From: Zygnema cylindricum
Taxonomy: Eukaryota > Streptophyta > Zygnematophyceae > Zygnematales > Zygnemataceae
DNA length: 64,000 nucleotides
Assembly (NCBI GenBank): GCA_037447655.1
Contig: JBBHKE010000932.1
Span: forward strand, 95,479 to 159,478
Reading direction: 5' to 3'
Both the position numbers and the translations under genes were made by a program. Numbering within the stretch: position 1 is the stretch's first letter; each line of letters begins with the position of its first letter. Below the pieces are notes generated by a model. That model saw only the letters and a list, made by a program, of their open reading frames with translations. It was not told the origin of the DNA and made no database searches. Below are positions 18,669 to 33,192 of this stretch, in pieces.

Positions 18669-21600
18669 ATGAATGGTTTCGCAGAGAGTGTGGAGCAACT
18701 GGCAGGGGGGGAAACAGGAGGAGGACTCCAGCAAAAGTCGGAGAGGCTTCTTTTTAAGGCTCCCGCCCAAAGAAAATCTGTCCTAGGTGAGAATCTTACC
18801 TGTATTAGGATATTTTTTTCCCGCCGTTCCTCCTCTCTTCCTCTTTATCTTCCTCATGTTCTCTTTTTCCCTCTTATGCCTATCAACTTTGTCGTGTCCA
18901 TTTTTTGATTTAGGATTCCAATGCGAACAGCTGTCTCTGAGTCATTTGTGGTGTGGTAAAAGAATTGCTGATTTTAGGCACTTTCTTGGTTTGCTCCTCA
19001 TACAGTTGAAGTTGCCAATGGTGATGATGATGATCATGATGATGATGTTGCGATGGTGTTGACAAAGAAAGTGCTATATTGAATTCAAGGTGCTGAATTG
19101 TTAGTGTGACATGTTGACCAGTACACTTTGCATTGCCATAAGAGTTAATGAACTTTAGTGGTTGAGGCGGATTTAGTGTCAACATCACTCCTTCCAAACA
19201 GCTTTATCAGCGTTATTTTAACTTTAAGTCAAAAAACTTGCAACCGTTTTAGAGTAGTTAATTATAATAAAAGGTGTACTGTAGTTGTTCACTTTGTGAT
19301 TTAGCTGTTTTGAAAGTCTTTTTTACTTTTGCGACTTTGAGAGCGATTCAGGGATTCCAAAGGACCCTGTCTCAGGGGCTTGAGGGGTTTATTTTTTGTG
19401 TTTAATGTTCGGCCGTGAATCTTTTACTAATGTAATTTTTTTTTTTTTTTTTTTTTTTCTCTTTGTCCAGGCCTAGATGCTTTGGCTCGGGCCAAACGGG
19501 CAGCGGACGCTGAAAAAGAAGGCTCGGTTCAATCAGGCACTTTCAAAAGGCCACGTGTCGTTGTTTCGTCTGTTGCAGCAGGAGATGGATATATGGCGGC
19601 GGAGGAAGAGGAAGCGGACGAGAAGGAAAGAGGAGATAGGACTGGAGAGAGAGGAAGCCATGAGCGCAAGTATAGGACAGTTAGGCCTCAAGACACCCCT
19701 TCACATCCAGGTGAGTCTGCAATAATGAGATAACCTTTTATGTTACGGGGGGAAAACTTAAGTCTTCTTGAAAATCCTTTTGAGTATAATCGAAGACCTT
19801 AGCATAACTGGGAAATTGCTGGAGCTTTGGATGGTTCTTAAAAGCTCTGGAATACCATTTAACGAGAGTAAGAGAACCCTATCGGTAAGGTTGGAAAGAA
19901 CAGTATTTAATTTGGTGAACTATGACAAGTTCCCCATTTTTGCTTGCTTCTTATGAGCAATCAAATGTTTCCAAAGTTTGTTACTTGTTTCCAAATCATG
20001 TAGACTTCATTGCCGATTCCAACGGCCGATTAGTAAGTTGCAACTTTATTTTAGATACTGAGTTCCTCTAGCTTCGTGTTCAGAGTTATGGGTCCTTACC
20101 ACACTTAACTTTGAAAATATTTGTCTGATTTCAGGGTGTAAGGAAAGTAAAGATGTAATTCCTACTGAAAATCTTTGCTAGTTCAATGATTATGACAAGC
20201 ACTTGGACTTAAACATCCAAAATTACACAAACTTGATCCAATCAAATTATGTGGAAGATTTCTCAGTTTAAGATGTCTGTGTGTGTATGGCAAGTTGTTG
20301 TCTACCAGAAAAAGGGAAAATAAAAAAACAAGAGTTTGGAATTACCTCACCTTTCCTTTGTCCCCCTTCGCCGCTCTTTGCCGCATTTTGTTATGATTTT
20401 TTTTCCGGTACATATGGATTTTGTCAGAAACTCATAGGTTGGGTGTATTGTGGAATTCATGATGGGTATGCCACTCGCCAGCGGTACAGTTACTTCGAAA
20501 GCAAAACAAGGAGTAACTTCAAGGAATGCATGTGGTTTTTTTGACTACTATGTAATAAGGATAGAATTTAACAATTTAGTCCTTCGTAGCTGGTATCTCA
20601 GTACTTTTAGTCTGGATTTCTGGCCAGTACAATGTGCTCGGATAAAATGTTAAAATTGGCGTCATAGCCACAAAGTCAAACTGCGACTTTTTCTCATACT
20701 TACATTTATCGAGAGATGTACTATGGTGGTTTGAGTTTTACAAATTCGGACATTTCTACTGGCACGGATCCCCTCAAAAGATAACTTTGTTTGTTTGTGA
20801 CATTTATGATCATGTTCTGATGGTAATTCTGGTTACCCTTCGATATTTTGTCAATTTGACAGGTGGCGTCGATCCTGAGGTAGCCGCAGCCATTGCAGAA
20901 CGCGAGAAAAGACAGAGACTGCATTCAGTGGTAAGGATATCCAAAAAGGCCTTTTTTTCTTCGGTTAACGGATGTCAAGGAAACTTTGTCTCCAGTTTTG
21001 GTTTAACTGTCCATAATCAGCAAAAGATGCTCAAGGCAATTGCACCATCCATCCCCCCCTCCCTCTCCACAATTTTCAGCATCCCGCAGCAATGCTTTTT
21101 TCTTGTGGTTAAAGTAATAAGCAAAGAGTGAAAATAAAATGTGTGCTTTCTGAGTTTGTCCTTGTAAAACAATTGAAGTGAAGGCCAGAAGCGTTGCTGT
21201 AGAGAGACAAGGTGGCAGGTCTACATATTGAGACTGTAGAATCGGGAATGGTTTTTGGTTTTTTGGTTTTCTTGATTTTGTGGATCTTCTTTCCAATTTG
21301 CATTTTGAGCGTTGATTTTTCCAAATGGCGCACATTCAACTTTCAGTTCTTCACTTTTTATGCTTGAGGAAGGCTGTCTAAAAATGTGCTTCATTTCAAT
21401 GGAGTCTTGTCTCTCTGAAATTTGACATGTTCTTTGATGACCCTACAGTAATTCCATGTTCACAACCTTGAAGTATTTTTATGTTTTAAATTGGGGTCCA
21501 ACGGTTTTTTTTTTCCTCTTCGATAGGCTGCACCCATATATAGCAGCACTGCCCGACACACATCAAATGATAATCGTGATTCTCAACGAGGAGGGAGTCG

Positions 21601-24600
21601 CTATGAGTCAGGTCGGAGGAGTGATCAAATGGATCACAGAGACTGGAGAGACAGGAGAGACGGGCCGGGAAGGGAGCGAGATAGAGAGCACGAAAGGGAT
21701 AGGGGACGATCTGATAGAAGTGGAAGGGACTCGGATAAATACAGAAGATCAGAGAAGCGAGAGGAGAGAACTCCTCGTGGTACACCTCGAAGAGATGACC
21801 AGGATGACAGGCGGGAGTCACGAGGCACTCCTTCACGAGGTTGGTGATTTTGCTTAAAAGGGGAATAATATGACTTCGTGAATTGCGTGCTCTCTTTTAA
21901 TCGGGTGCTTCTAGATATGGTTTATCGTGAGGTAGGAAAAGAAACTTACAAGTAAAAGTCAAGAGAATGTCAATTTGAAGTCATTGGTTCAGTTACAAAG
22001 TTAGTAAAGAAGTTACTCAACCTGTATTGCCTTGGCAAAAACTCAAGAAAACTATAGTTACTCAACCTGTATTGCCTTGGCAAAAACTCAAAAAAACTAT
22101 GTAAGAGAACCGTCCGGGATGAAATTCTGACATGTATGGTGTTACTTCATATATTTATTTGCCTGTTTTTTTTTTTTTCCCTTTCAAAAAAACTTGTTAG
22201 GAATGCCTGAAGGTTGTAGTTTTAGGCTAGAACCATGAGTCTAAAGTTTGTGTCATTTTGGCTGGTCAGAGGAAGTACTTTAACATAAAGTATAATGATT
22301 TGCTCTCAAATATGTTGCATTTCAGGTAGAAGTGATTGGGAATGGGACGATACACCAAGAAGAGAAGTGTCAGAATGGGACCGTCCCACTCCATCTCGGG
22401 AAAGAGGAGGTCCATTGCCTTCTCCTGCGCGTTCTTTCATACCTCCTTCTCCGGCTGACTCTAGACTACCATCACCATGGGAAGATACGCCTCAGCGAAA
22501 TGGTAAGAGGTTTGCTTCGTTATCCCCAGCAATGGGGGGGTTTTCTTTAAGGAGTTTATCTGCAGTTAGAGAGCACATGACAAGTTTTTGAAGGAGTTTT
22601 TTCTCATGTGGCTATCTAAGTTTGTTAAAAGTTGCAAACTTTATCTGCGGTGTGTATATCTTGAAGTAGTAGGGAAAGTCCATGGTCGCCGCGATCGCGC
22701 CTTTATTTTTTATCGTTGACATCATTATAATAACATGCAGTAACTATTCAGCAAGTTATGTTCAACATCATCATTTGAACATGCGGTTATTCTTTAACAT
22801 GTTATGATCAACATCGTCCCAACATGCTGTTATTATTTAGCATGTTACGATTGACATCATATTTTGAACATGCTGCAGGACGAGGGCCATCTGTCTGGGA
22901 TATGCCCTCTCCTGCACCAGTCCGAATACGAGCTGGCTCGGATGCGGGTAATAGAGACGAAAAGCGAGGCGGGCGCTCCCATCAGCTGCGATTCACCAAG
23001 GTCTGGCTTCTAAAGCAGGAAGTGTGCTGAAAGTTCGATTTTTTTGAGTTCCACTTTTTGGAAACACCTATGAATGCCGAAATATGGTTATTAGGCACAT
23101 TTTTTTGGTTCTGTGTGTTTACGTGGTTCCCTGGACAATTGGGGAATTAGTTAAGTAGTATATTACAACTTATGCTAGATCTGTTTCTGGGTAGCATTGA
23201 AAAAGCAGCACCTGCATTGTCCACCCATGAGTGCATATGTGGGCACAATCGGTACATTACATGGATGTCAAATTGGCCTTTGCGTTTTTTTATTGGGCAT
23301 TATGTCTAATTGATCAATTACAACAATTGATGTTGTTTTATCAGAAAGTGATAATGCACATTATCCTCCATTTACACCCGATTACCTTTGTTCGTTGTCA
23401 TTTTCCATATGAGATCACAGTCAAACTTTCAGTTTTTCTTGTCAATTTTGAGTATGATAGAGAAGAAAGGATGCCAGCTACCTTAACAAAGGATAAACGA
23501 AAAATACTTCTGGGGCCTGCAGTTGCACAAATAGCTATGAAGTCTGTGTATAGGAGGAGCACATATTCTAACTCTATTTTAGGATCAATTGCAGTAATTT
23601 CCCCTCCTACTTAAATGTTTAACCTTGGCATGTTTTCTAAGATGATGTGCCTTACTTGGCGCAACGAAACCTGGAAAATGCACCATCTTGGTAATTGTTC
23701 TTGTTGCCCATTCACTGGACCTAACAAACTATTGCTAAAAGCTAGTTAACATTGTTACAGGAGAGCGAGAGTCCAGCCTCAAGGAGGAAGGGAGGAGAGA
23801 CAGCAGCGGACGTCACTGAAGCAGAGAGAGAGGAGATGGAGGAGGCAGAGAGGATGGCAGATCGTTCATGGTAAGACTTTTACTCTGAGATTTGCATAAA
23901 AAGCTATGATTTGTTCACACACCCAAATTTTCATCTTTTTAGCACTTTATGGCTTTTTTTTTTCTCTCTCCCTTGACCACTTATTTCTTCAAATTCTCCT
24001 TCCATCCATTTCTGTTTCAGCGTTCATTTTTTTTGTTTCATTTTCTGGCTTGCTTTTGATGTTAAGTTATTTATGTTGATGACCTATTTGTTCTTCCTCG
24101 TAGTTTTAGATCTGTTTATTTGGCTTGCAGGCTGTGGATAATTTATTCCTTTTATGACCAGAAAAAGGGAGATACAGTTGTTTATGTTACTGTAGTTTTA
24201 AGGCTGAATGTTTTGATGTTGTGTTTATGATACAGGTACGATCAGGAAGAGGGGAGTAATGTTATGGACATGGATGCTCCACCTCCTTTTCTTGGCGACT
24301 CGGAAACTTTTAAGAAACGCGAGGCTGAAATGCAGAAACGGTTGGTAAGTGGAGTGTGTAAAAGGAAGTTCCTGGTGTTCAAAGAGGAGTACCATGGCTT
24401 GCATGGTTGAGAAGGGGAATTATGCCACAAAAACTCTTCTGCATTTGTAATATTGTATGAATCGTATGTCATGCCTGGAGAAGATGTTGTTTTTCTTCTT
24501 CATTTAAATAATAACCTCATTTCCATTTTGTCATTTTTCCTGTTTCTGTGTGGCGAATTCGATTCTCTAAGTCGTCTTTTTGTGCGTCAAGCGTGCATTG

Positions 24601-27600
24601 GAATGAGTCTTTTGTTTTCATTTGTCTGGGTTTCTCTGAGACTGTTGTTCTTTGGTGTTTGACTTCATTTGCCGAACTTCTTGAATTTTTGTGGTCCTTA
24701 ATGTGATCTTTAATCATGTCACCATTCAATTTTTCAAGCCGTTTTTGCCTTACCTGTGTCGTTATGAGAGTTGTAACAAACTATTTTGTAATATGTGTGT
24801 GTCTGTGGCTGTGTGTATGTGTGTTTTTGCAGTTGAGACGGGATGGTACCCGAATGAGTTTGGCTCAAAGCAAAAAATTGAGTCAGTTGAGCGCTGACAA
24901 TGCCCAGTGGGAAGATCGTCAACTCATGCGATCAGGCGTGGTCCGTGGAACGGAACTGAACATGGACATTGACGACGAGGATGAGCATCGAGTCATTCTG
25001 CTTGTGCATGGTATTTTACTGTGCCTTAATTCTGCACCGTATGTTGCTTTCTTGGCAAAGTGAAAAGAGTGACTTGTGAGAAATTTGAAGATAGAATTCA
25101 GGAGTTAGGTGATTGTGATATAGTTGTTTGGGCAGTTTTTTGTTTTTTTGTTTAGTTGGTACTTTTGTAAGTGTGCTTAGCTGCTAGATTACTACATTTG
25201 GCAGTTGTGAATGTCACTATATCGGATTGGAATTTTCTGAATGGAGCAATGGCCTGATGATGTTCAGTAGTATTCATCCTCGGTCACCATAAACAGATTT
25301 TAAAGGGATGTAGTTGGAGATCAACCAAAATTGAAGTGTTTTATCCTCTCAACGTTGAATGCTGGGTTTACATCATTCGTCATGAGTAAACGTATGTCGT
25401 TTTGGGGTCATTTTTACCGTTGAAGTGCTTAATAGTTTTTCAAGAGTTAGGTGACGTGTAAACGTCTACTTTTTCTAGGAGCTGACAGTTCTGTTTGTTT
25501 TTGTTCGCTGCTTTTCACTTTTTGCTTCTTTTGTTTTTATATGCAGACACAAAACCACCATTTTTGGATGGGCGTGTCGTTTTCACAAAGCAACAAGATC
25601 CTGTTATGCCTATTAAGGATCCCACGTCGGATATGGCCATTATTTCTCGCAAAGGCTCAAATCTCGTGAGAGAGGTAGGATATTTGTCATTTGACATGAA
25701 AGGTTAATTTCAAGTTTCTAAAAGGGTGGCAATCGCTCGTGTGCTAAATACTTTTTAAAGTCTCAGCATGTGTTCTAAGGGCTAGGAGGGCTTTAGTTGT
25801 TGGTGTCTGTCAAAGCTAGTTTTGTACAGAGGCTCTTGTTTGAAACCGAAGGTGTTTTGGAGCAAATTGGGTTAAGCTTCCATCATGAGATTAGTTTCAT
25901 TACATTTGAAATGACATCCTCAGAACTGGTTTATCAGACTTCCTGTCTTTTTTTCATATGGTAGTATTGATGTTTCTTAGTTCTTCTGCAGGTTCGTGAG
26001 AAACAAATGGGCAACAAGAGCCGGAAAAAATTTTGGGAACTAGCTGGAAGCAAACTTGGAGACATTCTTGGTGTCGAGAAAACCGCAGAACAGGTGTGTG
26101 ATTGAGCATTTTTGTCAAGTTTTCATTTTCTTTTGTTAATGGCGCCTAATCTTACAAACTTAGAATGCAAGGGCCTGTGGCTAGTAAACAATTAAACTTT
26201 ACATCAATTTCAATTTTGATTGTTGACCCTTTTTTACATTTTGATCATTTCTGTCGCGTATCGTCCAAATATATATTTTATGTCTATGTAGGATAGCTAT
26301 TTCCTTAACGCTAACAACGATGCACTGTGTACTGCTCGCTTTGGGAGCTGGTTCAGATTGATGCAGATGCAGCAAAGGTGGGAAAAGAGGGAGAGGTAGA
26401 CTATAAGGAAGGTTCCAAATTTTCATCTCATATGAAGGAGAAAACCGAGGCTGCAAGCGAGTTTTCACAATCAAAAACCATTGCAGAACAAAGGCGGTTT
26501 TTGCCTATCTACACTGTACGAGATGACTTGCTACAGGTACAGATAAAATTAACCGAGAAAGGTGTTAGATAGTATTCTTCAATTGCTTATTTGAAACCGA
26601 AGCTTGTAACATATTTTTTTATGCTCCTGCACCCACTTTAAACAATTGTCATCTTGGCAAATGTTGCCCTGTTAAACCCTTGTTATTTGCCCTGGTTATT
26701 TTTTTCTCCATACCATCCAATTTATATGTAAAGGACATCCTTAGTTGTAACGGAACAACTAGAGCACATGAAACTTTGCTTTATGCAAAGTTACCTCATT
26801 TCCTTAAGAGTATTCTTTTATCTCTTCTAAGTCCAAGAAAATGGTATGCATGGATGACATTTTTGGATTATCAGGTGATCCGTGAGAATCAGATTGTAGT
26901 AGTGGTGGGAGAAACTGGATCCGGCAAAACCACCCAAATGACTCAGGTGAGTTTTTTCCCTTGTAAACAATGTCAGGAGCCTGTTACCCAAACAATGACA
27001 CTGATTAAAGCCTAACCTGAAAGTTAATTTCTTTTTAAGTGACCAAATTTTCCATTAGGATGAGTTTTGCACCAAGACACACTTCCAAGTAGTAAACCGA
27101 CATGATTCCTTTCAACATTAACATTTTTTTTGCTTTCCATTGTGTCCTTTGCACTACTGGACAACACAGTCTTTTTCTTAAACCAAAACTAGAGTCCATT
27201 TAAAAAATATTATATATCTATAGACAACTTGTTTGCATCTTTTGTTACCCCAAAATTTTCGCCTATGAGAGAGAGACAGTCGTGAGAGTATAATTTCCCA
27301 TAGTAGTATTGTTATTTTTTGATAAACTAATTGGGAATCACACATTATGTGAGTGTGATTCTAAATAGCCGGTCGGTGTTGTAACTGCAGATAACAGTGA
27401 TTTACCGGTAAGTTTATAGTATCTGAACATGGAAATTTTGTTTTAAGGAAAATAAATTTTCGGGGGATGATCTGAAATGGTGGTGTCTTAATGTCTCACA
27501 GTTGGAACTCTTGAAATTGAATTCAAATTTACAGCAAATTGTTTAGTTTTTATTGTTATGGATTAACCTTGTCCACCATTTGATGAATGACATGGGAAAA

Positions 27601-30600
27601 TAAGAAAAGCGATCAAAATGTTTGATTATAAAAACATGTATGATGTTTTTGACAACCCCGCTATCCGGGGGGGGGGGGGGTAAACTCCGACTTGGTGGAT
27701 TCTCCTCGTTGTCCATACTGCCTCCAAATTTGACCACATTCTGTCTTTACACAGTGGTTTGTCATTGAGTTTTCGACATAGTTTGTCCTATGGCTATTTT
27801 ACGTCATTTTAACTTCACAATTTGTCATGTCTTTCACCTTTTTTGAAAACACGGAATGACTAATGAAGTTAGATCACCTGATTCTTATCAGGTACGCTGA
27901 ATTAAGCCATACTGTCCGCTTTAGCCTTCAACCAATTTTGTACGCTGCAGTTGTACAATGTACAAGTTACTCTGTTGTCTGTTGCGTTGTTGTCTGAATT
28001 TTCTTTTGTGATTGCGTGTTTATGTTAATAGTATCTTCACGAAGATGGATACACGACATATGGGAAAGTGGGATGCACTCAGCCTCGCCGTGTCGCGGCC
28101 ATGAGTGTTGCGAAGAGAGTGTCAGAGGAAGTCGGTTGTGAGCTTTCAGACACGGTGGGATATGCGATTCGGTTTGAGGATATGACGTCAGAAAAAACGC
28201 TGATAAAGGTCAGTTCAAGGGGGACAGACTTAGGTTTTGAGATGCCGCTGAAAGAAAACCTCTCATTGTTTTTCAAGTAGGTTAAATTTATATTCAGTTA
28301 TTTTATTCGTCGTCTATTGACACATAGCATGGTTTAAAAATGTGGTGTTGAGCGCCCATATTATGCACTCAAAAAGAGTTAAATAGGTTTATTGTAAAAT
28401 GAATATATTGTATGTATTTTATTTCGGACAGTCAAAAGTAAGGATTGAAAATGGCGTCATTTAATAAAAAATAAAACTGGCTTTAGACTTCAAAAATTAG
28501 AGCCCTGAGTTTCAGTCAATGTAACAAAACGATGTGTACATTCAAATAGGGTTCTGTATCATAGTATGCACCAGGTTATGAAAGTTTTTTTCCTTATAAT
28601 TAATCCGTAGACGAATTCTGTGTACTGAAGTCTTGATGTGTAAATGACTTCATTTGATGACAGCAACATGATGTAGGTTGATGTCAAACAATGACATGAA
28701 TTTTATTTGTTTTTGATAGAATTTGAGATTTATTGATGCAATATCAAAAACACACTTTCAACTTATAGATTGACTTTCGCCTGGGATCTCTTGGTCTTCT
28801 TGCGTCTAATTGTCAAACCGCGGGAGCTGTGATGAAGAAAACGTTTCTCGATGACGAGGATTTTGTCAGTGAATAAAACTGGCGATTATTCTATGAGAAG
28901 AAAGATTTGTGCGTGTCTGAGTTTCCCAATTTATAACGGATTTAGAAGTGATGTCAAGTATATATGTTTTTCGGAAAACTGTGAGGGTGGAAGTTTTTGG
29001 AATTTTGCTGAGACAAAAGAATGTATCTCCGGGTGTAAATTACTTGACAAAACTGAACCTGGTTGAATATAAATGCAGTATTTTGTTTCGAATTGATTGG
29101 CAACCTGATTTATCAGCATTGCTGTGCATATCAATTGGTTTATGGTCCTGATAAGTCTGACATACCCAGGGTATCGGATAACTGATACTACCAATAATAC
29201 TTAATAGTTCCTGATAGTACTGATGACACCTATAAGGTCCAATAAGCCCCAGAAGATCAATAAGCCCCGTGGCCAATACATATGGTTTTCTTAGTGTTGC
29301 ATCTCCAACTGTTTTTCAGTGATGTATCCTTGTTGGGTAATTTTGTAATTGTGTAATTTAGTGATGTAATTTTGCGGCTATTTGTTGATCGTGGTTGCTT
29401 TGATCTGTGGAAGAGTACTCTTGTTTTGGAGATGCAAAAAGACAAACTGTAGCAACCTGTCAGAGCGTCTTATTTGGGTGTATATGGACGCTACAGATAC
29501 TTCATTGAAAAGCATAGACCACGAGAAAACTGGAAACAAAGCTTACAAACAAAAAGGCTTTGATGATATCTGATATATCACCAATACATGTCAATTTGAA
29601 TTTATCGACAAAAACAGACGTGCCTCGTGATATATGAAAATGAAAATCGGCGATTACGTTTCTTTCTTTTTCTGTTCCTGTCAAGGATTGATATTTATAT
29701 ACATACTGACTATATGTCAGAAGATTCTGAAGAGGGATGTGTTAGAAATCACAAATTGGCAACATTACAATGGCCTTGAATGTTTTTGTGGAGCTTAATT
29801 ACCGTCCTTAATTCCCTTAGGTTTTCTAGTACTTTTTGTTTTTTTTTCTTTTCTGTATGAGTGCGGAGAGGAGAGGATCGTAGAACCTTAACTGACAATA
29901 ATAAGTAAAAATAAAATTGAAACTGACAAGGTCTTTGTGAAATTTGCGGTTTATTTTGCAGTATATGACGGAAGGAGTGTTGTTACGAGAATCGTTGCGA
30001 GAACCTGACCTCGACGCTTATAGGTAAAACTCCTTTCTGGAATTTAACCTCTTCATGAATGCTGTGAAATGTGGATGCAAAAACGAAGAGTCATTATTAA
30101 TTCTATCGGTTGTAATCTCATTTATGCATCAGAGAAAGGTCTAGAAGCTGTAATAAGTCTATAAGTAAGAAAATAAATTTACGAGTCAAGAAATTTTAAT
30201 GATGCAGAGGAAACTTATCCTGCACATGAAAAGTACTGCTCCCTACAGTTCATGCTTTTAGTAATGTGAACATGTGATGTACACAATGAGTTTACTAAAT
30301 TGTGATAAGAAAGCACTGTCCTATTTGCAAATTAGAGGTTCCACTCTCCTGTTTTTAGATTGTATAAAAAGATAAATAAATGAAGGAACCCTTTCCTGTT
30401 TTTAATTTAAACATTTAGTTTTAAGATGTTCAATGAGGTTGCTTGGTTGGGCTGGAAGTGTAGTGTTGTTATCATGGACGAGGCCCACGAAAGGGCTTTG
30501 AATACGGACGTTTTATTTGGAGTTTTGAAAAATGTAACTGCGAGAAGGAGAGATTTCAAACTTATTGTGACTTCCGCAACCCTCAATGCACAGAGATTTT

Positions 30601-32586
30601 CAGACTTTTTTGGAAGGTGAGAAAAGCGTTAACCAGTTTTTCTGACTGTCTCTGGTAACTTGGATTTTGGTGTTGAATAGAAAAACCCAAAATGGTTGCG
30701 TCATCGTTGTGGTAAATTGGGACAGACAACAATTAACATTTAGATCTGCCATCAGGATGTGTAATTCACGATGAAAATCTGATTGTGGTTTTATTATCTG
30801 TTACGTATGTGACAGTGTTACATCATTTGACTGTATATGAGAATGTTGGTTTCTTTTTTTTCTTTGCACAATATACATTGTAAATTTTACTAAGAAGTTC
30901 TTGGTCCTCGTTTTCTTTCAAAAATAAATGTTTATGTTTGAATCGTCTGCCACTTTCTGAAATAAAGCCTTTTTCTTTTGCAGTGTACCTATTTTTCACA
31001 TCCCGGGTCGTACTTTTCCAGTCTCTATCATGTGGTCCAAATCTCCGTGTGAAGATTATGTCGAAGCTGCAGTCAAGCAAGCAATGGCGATTCACATCAG
31101 TATGCCACCTGGCGATATACTTATATTTATGACTGGTCAAGAAGACATTGAATGCACTTGTTTTTCAATCCAAGATAGGCTAGAACAGATGGCCGCCGGA
31201 GCAGTAAAGCCGCCTCCTCCTCTCGCTATTCTTCCCATTTATTCGCAACTGCCCGCCGACTTGCAGGCAAAAATTTTCCAGAAAGCAGAAAACGGTGCCA
31301 GAAAATGCATTGTTGCAACCAACATCGCAGAAACTTCGCTGACTGTCGACGGAATCTATTATGTGATCGATTCGGGGTACAGTAAAATAAAAGTTTACAA
31401 TCCAAGAATGGGAATGGATGCTTTACAAGTTTTTCCGGTCAGCCGAGCTGCGGCAGATCAACGGTCGGGCAGGGCAGGAAGAACTGGACCAGGTTCATGT
31501 TACAGATTATACACCGAAAGAGCATACCAGGACGAAATGCTTCCAAACCCCGTTCCAGAAATCCAGCGAACAAATCTAGGCAATGTTGTGCTTCTTTTGA
31601 AATCGTTGAAGATTGAAAATCTTCTCGATTTCGACTTTCTAGATCCTCCACCGCAAGAAAATATTCTCAATTCTATGTACCAACTCTGGATTTTAGGGGC
31701 TCTAGATAACACAGGGGGGTTAACGAAACTGGGAAGTAAAATGGTGGAGTATCCTCTTGAACCGGCACTAGCAAAAATGCTTCTCACCGGAGAAGAGTTA
31801 GATTGTTTGAGTGAAACATTGACAATAGTGTCTATGTTGTCCGTACCGAGCGTCTTTTTCCGACCAAAGGACCGGGCGGAAGAGAGCGATGCTGCCCGAG
31901 AAAAGTTTTCTGTGCCCGAAAGTGATCATTTGACTCTTTTGAATGTTTATCAGCAATGGGAATCAAATCAGTGTCGAGGCGATTGGTGTGAAGACCATTT
32001 CCTTCATGTGAAAGGACTTCGAAAAGCTCGAGAAGTTCGTTCGCAGCTATTGGACATCCTCAAACAGCAAAAGATACCGATATCTTCGTGCGGAACTGAT
32101 TGGGATGTGGTACGAAAAGCCGTCTGTTCCGCTTATTTTCATAATTCTGCGAGATTAAAGGGAATAGGAGAATATGTAAATACAAGATCAGGAGCTCCTT
32201 GTCATTTGCACCCGAGTTCGGCACTCTACGGATTAGGATACACTCCCGAATATGTTGTTTACCACGAGTTAATATTAACCGCAAAAGAATACATGCAATG
32301 TGTTTCGGCGGTCGAGCCCCAATGGTTAGCTGAGCTTGGACCTATGTTTTTCTCGGTAAAAGATTCTCATACAAGTCGTTTGGAGCACAAGAAAAAGCTA
32401 AAAGAGGAGAAGACGGCTATGGAATTAGAGATGGAAGCTGCGAGGAAGAAGGCGGCAGATAAAGAATACGAGGAGAAGAGAAAAGAGTTGGCGATTAGAG
32501 ATAGAGAGAAGCAAGTTGTTGTAACGCCCGGGTCTAAGAGGGAGCCAGGCACTCCAGCAAGAACACCACGTCGATTAGGTTTATAG
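18669..32586 (+). CDS. PRP16: Pre-mRNA splicing factor ATP-dependent RNA helicase PRP16 (DEAH box)
   Basis: PRP16/DHX38-type DEAH helicase that remodels the spliceosome after the first splicing step; nuclear. Exons: 18669-18786, 19471-19710, 20863-20930, 21527-21839, 22326-22502, 22879-23000, 23761-23870, 24236-24344, 24833-25010, 25547-25674, 25992-26093, 26357-26536, 26875-26946, 28032-28208, 29962-30023, 30464-30616, 30984-32586. All introns are GT-AG and the total is 3912 nt (1303 aa plus stop), close to plant PRP16 size. The N-terminus is RD/RS-rich (exon 4). Helicase motifs: GETGSGKT at 627-634, DEAH at 724-727, SAT in exon 16, [10 protein letters not shown] at 929-938; the helicase-associated and OB-fold regions follow, ending in a basic tail. 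The ATG at 18669 is preferred over an in-frame one at 18591. The last 534 codons lie in a single exon. Splice sites are inferred from frame and family homology. Confidence 0.95.
22011..22100. repeat. 45-bp tandem duplication in PRP16 intron 4
   Basis: The unit starting agttactcaacctgtattgc occurs at 22011 and 22056, nearly identical. It lies well inside the intron and has no evident function. Confidence 0.9.
22732..22878. repeat. Tandem repeat of about 45 bp running into the PRP16 intron 5 splice acceptor
   Basis: Copies starting aacatgc occur at 22732, 22778, 22821 and 22867 (periods 46, 43, 46) with the shared pattern aacatgcngttatt…catgttayg…caacatc. The fourth, partial copy ends in aacatgctgcag, which is the 3' splice site used for exon 6. 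Confidence 0.8.
27668..27682. repeat. Poly-G tract in PRP16 intron 13
   Basis: A run of about 13 or more consecutive G residues on the plus strand. It could be a real homopolymer, a G-quadruplex-prone site, or a length-inaccurate assembly position. Confidence 0.7.
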
Positions 32587-33094
32587 TTAAGAGTAGAAAA
32601 TGGGTTGTATTAGAAATTTTAAAGTGAAGTTAATTTTTGCCATGCTTTGCTATCTCAATGTTGTATCGATTATATTCTTAAAAGACTTTTATGTCTTTTA
32701 GTCCTTGCTAAAGGCTCCATGGTGATATTGCAAATATCAGTTTTGTGGTTCGAGAATCAGATGTAAACAAGAAGTGAGAAATGGTTCCGATTTCTGTGGG
32801 ATTGTGCATGCCGTATTTGAAATCGACATAAAGTTTTGGTTAAAGGAGAGGAGAATGGAAGAGAAATGGCCAACGGGGCATTTGTAGACAATGTTTCAGT
32901 GATGACCGAAACAAAAAAATATATATACACGGAATTTGTGCATTCTTGTGAAAGGCTATAGAGGAGAGAAAGGTGATTGTATTTATAAATTGAACGTGAA
33001 TGGCCTTGAATAATGAACTGAGTTGCAGTTCCAATGTGTTCTTTGGTCAAACAATATTTATTTGATTTTTACTTTTTTTTTGTATCTTCTCTCT

Positions 33095-33192
33095 TTCTCT
33101 CACTTTCTCTGTCTCTGCCTCTCTCCCTCTCTCCCTCTCTCTCCCTCTCCCCCCCACCCTCCGGAGGGAGGGAGGGAGGGAGGGGGGAGGGA
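33095..33192. repeat. Polypyrimidine block followed by its polypurine inverse
   Basis: A CT-rich run (tctctccctctctccctctc) ends in cccaccctccgg and turns directly into (GGGA)n. The centre ccctccggaggg is palindromic, so a hairpin or triplex-forming structure is possible. It starts about 0.5 kb beyond the PRP16 stop codon. Confidence 0.8.

Noticed and set aside
27668-27682. Poly-G run as a functional G-quadruplex
   Set aside because: A single homopolymer in a long intron; sequencing or assembly length error is equally likely.
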